NCBI GenBank assembly: GCA_902772615.1
Contig: CACYBC010000218.1
Location: forward strand, 1 to 7,183
Direction of reading: 5' to 3'
DNA length: 7,183 nucleotides
DNA from: an uncultured Ruminococcus sp.
Lineage (GTDB): Bacteria > Bacillota > Clostridia > Oscillospirales > Ruminococcaceae
A program made the position numbers and the translations under genes. Position 1 is the first letter of the stretch, and every line of letters begins with the position of its first letter. Below are positions 5,659 to 7,183 of this stretch, piece after piece. The notes beneath the pieces were generated by a model. The model was not told where the DNA came from. It searched no databases and worked only from the letters and a program-made list of their open reading frames with translations.

Positions 5659-7071
5659 ATGCTGAAGAAGAACGAGATTATCAGACTAACGATCACTGAT
5701 CTTTCAAATGACGGAAACGGAGTAGGAAGATACGAAGGACAGGCGGTATTTGTGCCGTTCACAGCTTCAGGAGATGTTCTTGATGTCAGGATCGTCAAAG
5801 TGATGCGGTCTTTCGCGTACGGCATCATCGAGAAGATCATAACTCCGTCCCGGGACAGGGCAGAGAGCGATTGTCCTTATTACGGCAAATGCGGAGGCTG
5901 CTGTTTCCGCCATATCACATACGAGGCTGAACTCAGGGCAAAACAGTCTTTTGTCGAAGAAGCGCTGAGACGCATCGGAGGACTTTCAGTCTCTGTCGAT
6001 GATATCGTGCCGTCTCCCGATGTCGACGGTTACAGAAATAAGGTCCAGTTTCCAGTTTCAGAGATCGGCGGGCGGCTCGTGCCCTGTTTTTATTATCAGA
6101 GGTCGCACCGGGCTATAGATATATCTGATTCGTGCCTCCTGCAGCCTTCCATCATGAACCGGATCGCGGTTTCCGCTTGTGATGCGCTGACTGAACTGAA
6201 TGAGTCAGCATACGACGAAAAGACCGGAAAGGGAAACATCCGGCATCTTCTGCTGAGGCGAAGCAGTATGGACGGATCGATACTTCTCTGTATCATATGC
6301 TTCAGCGGTAAGCTCCGGAATGAGACGGAATTCACTGCAAGACTTACAGCTGAATACCCTGAACTGAAGACCATCGTCATCAACAGGAACAGCAGGCCCG
6401 GAAACGGTATACTGACAGCTGATCACAGGATAGTATTCGGCGAGGGTCATATCGACGATGAACTCTGCGGAGTCCCGGCGGAGATAACGTACGATACATT
6501 TTTCCAGATCAATCATGATTCCACGGAGAATCTGTACAACTGTGTAAAAGAGTACGGCGGCATCGGTAATGACCAGACAGTGATAGATCTGTATTGCGGA
6601 ACCGGCACCATAGGTCTTTCATGCTGCAGTGCCGGTACCAGATTATACGGTATAGAGACAACTGCAAAATCGATCGAAAGCGCAAGAGCAGCTGCTAAAA
6701 CAATGAATTATGATAAGGCAGAATTCATCTGCGGAGATTCTGGGAAGATAAGAGAATTGCTGGAACAGGGGGTTGTGGCAGATGTAATAATCACTGATCC
6801 TCCCAGAAAAGGATGTTCAGAGGAAGTTCTGGAAGCTATGGCAAACAGCGGAACGGACAGGATAGTCATGGTCTCATGCAATCCTTCCACGCTTGCCAGA
6901 GACCTGAAGTATCTCTGTGAAAGAGGATTTGTGATACAAAAGGTAAAACCGTTTGATCTGTTTCCCAGAACAAAACATGTGGAAACTGTATGCTGTTTGT
7001 ACCACCAAAAGAAAGATTTCATTTTAGTTCCGTATGAGCCGAAGAATGCGGACTATCTGAAGAACAGATGA
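5659..7071 (+). CDS. rlmD: 23S rRNA (uracil-5-)-methyltransferase, RumA/RlmD family
   Basis: This SAM-dependent enzyme makes 5-methyluridine in 23S rRNA. E. coli RlmD modifies U1939, while single Bacillota homologues (RlmCD) can also modify U747, so site specificity is open. The protein has 470 residues. A TRAM RNA-binding domain (about 2-62) is followed by the iron-sulfur cysteines C72, C78 and C81 (CPYYGKCGGC) plus C159 (DSCLLQP). The catalytic domain has FFQIN (281-285), the SAM-binding DLYCGTGTIGL (310-320), TDPPRKG (379-385), the nucleophile C407 in SCNPSTLARD (406-415) and the expected general base E442 in KHVET (439-443). All key residues are present. An in-frame TAA just upstream makes the ATG at 5659 the first possible ATG start. 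Its Shine-Dalgarno is poor (only CGGA about 7 nt before). No convincing promoter was found between the hairpin and the gene. Confidence 0.94.
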   Translation: MLKKNEIIRLTITDLSNDGNGVGRYEGQAVFVPFTASGDVLDVRIVKVMRSFAYGIIEKIITPSRDRAESDCPYYGKCGGCCFRHITYEAELRAKQSFVEEALRRIGGLSVSVDDIVPSPDVDGYRNKVQFPVSEIGGRLVPCFYYQRSHRAIDISDSCLLQPSIMNRIAVSACDALTELNESAYDEKTGKGNIRHLLLRRSSMDGSILLCIICFSGKLRNETEFTARLTAEYPELKTIVINRNSRPGNGILTADHRIVFGEGHIDDELCGVPAEITYDTFFQINHDSTENLYNCVKEYGGIGNDQTVIDLYCGTGTIGLSCCSAGTRLYGIETTAKSIESARAAAKTMNYDKAEFICGDSGKIRELLEQGVVADVIITDPPRKGCSEEVLEAMANSGTDRIVMVSCNPSTLARDLKYLCERGFVIQKVKPFDLFPRTKHVETVCCLYHQKKDFILVPYEPKNADYLKNR

Positions 7072-7108
7072 AGACAATGGACAAATCTGGTTTTGAGGAG
7101 AAGAATAA

Positions 7109-7183
7109 ATGGATTACAGAATTGAGGATCTGACAAAAGAAGAAGCCATATATATCGGCGAAAAGATCAATGAAATCGTGCCG
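7109..7183 (+). CDS. N-terminal fragment of an unidentified protein, runs off the window
   Basis: AGGAG (7096-7100) lies 8 nt before an ATG that opens a frame without a stop to the window end, giving 25 residues starting MDYRIEDLTKEEAIYIG. It is 37 nt after the methyltransferase gene and probably co-transcribed with it. The opening (a short strand, then an acidic helix after LTKEEA) is the sort of start seen in GNAT acetyltransferases. That is only a weak guess, and the fragment is too short to assign a function. Confidence 0.6.
   Translation, partial: MDYRIEDLTKEEAIYIGEKINEIVP

Noticed and set aside
7077..7133. An 18-codon open frame starting ATG at 7077, between the methyltransferase and the last gene
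   Set aside because: It has no Shine-Dalgarno and overlaps the start of the better supported frame at 7109, whose AGGAG lies inside it.

Overview
The window looks like ordinary chromosomal DNA from a member of the Bacillota, most likely class Clostridia. The reasons are gene content, purine-rich Shine-Dalgarno sites (AGGAG, GGAGG) ahead of most genes, sigma-A type promoter boxes, and roughly 50% GC judged by eye. Genus cannot be fixed from this sequence. There are no mobile elements, CRISPR arrays or phage genes.

Layout. At the left edge a tRNA-Ser(GGA) gene lies on the minus strand. Its 3' end is cut off by the window, and it has a perfect TTGACA-17-TATAAT promoter. Diverging from it, five plus-strand genes are packed closely enough to be one operon: asnS (asparaginyl-tRNA synthetase), a MocR-like/AspT-type PLP aminotransferase (probably aspartate aminotransferase), a divergent SecD-like protein, a divergent SecF-like protein, and nrdR (repressor of ribonucleotide reductase genes). 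The gaps are 17 nt, 8 nt, a 4-nt overlap and 20 nt. An 11-bp perfect hairpin follows nrdR. Next comes a RumA/RlmD-type 23S rRNA m5U methyltransferase, and 37 nt later the first 25 codons of another gene that runs off the right edge.

How the genes fit together. The first two plausibly share aspartate/asparagine metabolism: the aminotransferase would make aspartate, the precursor of the asparagine that AsnRS loads onto tRNA. The same pairing (aspB-asnS) is known in Bacillus subtilis. NrdR and RlmD are housekeeping genes with no evident functional link to their neighbours.

The most unusual content is the SecD/SecF pair. Both proteins keep the Sec family architecture: one N-terminal helix, an extracytoplasmic domain, then five more helices. 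The SecD-like protein also keeps recognisable P1-domain landmarks. However, the intramembrane acidic residues needed for proton-driven function in canonical SecDF appear to be replaced: the SecD TM4 aspartate by Phe, and the SecF Asn-Asp by Thr-Ser. The pair may be a repurposed, non-proton-coupled SecDF paralogue or a rapidly diverging lineage-specific SecDF.
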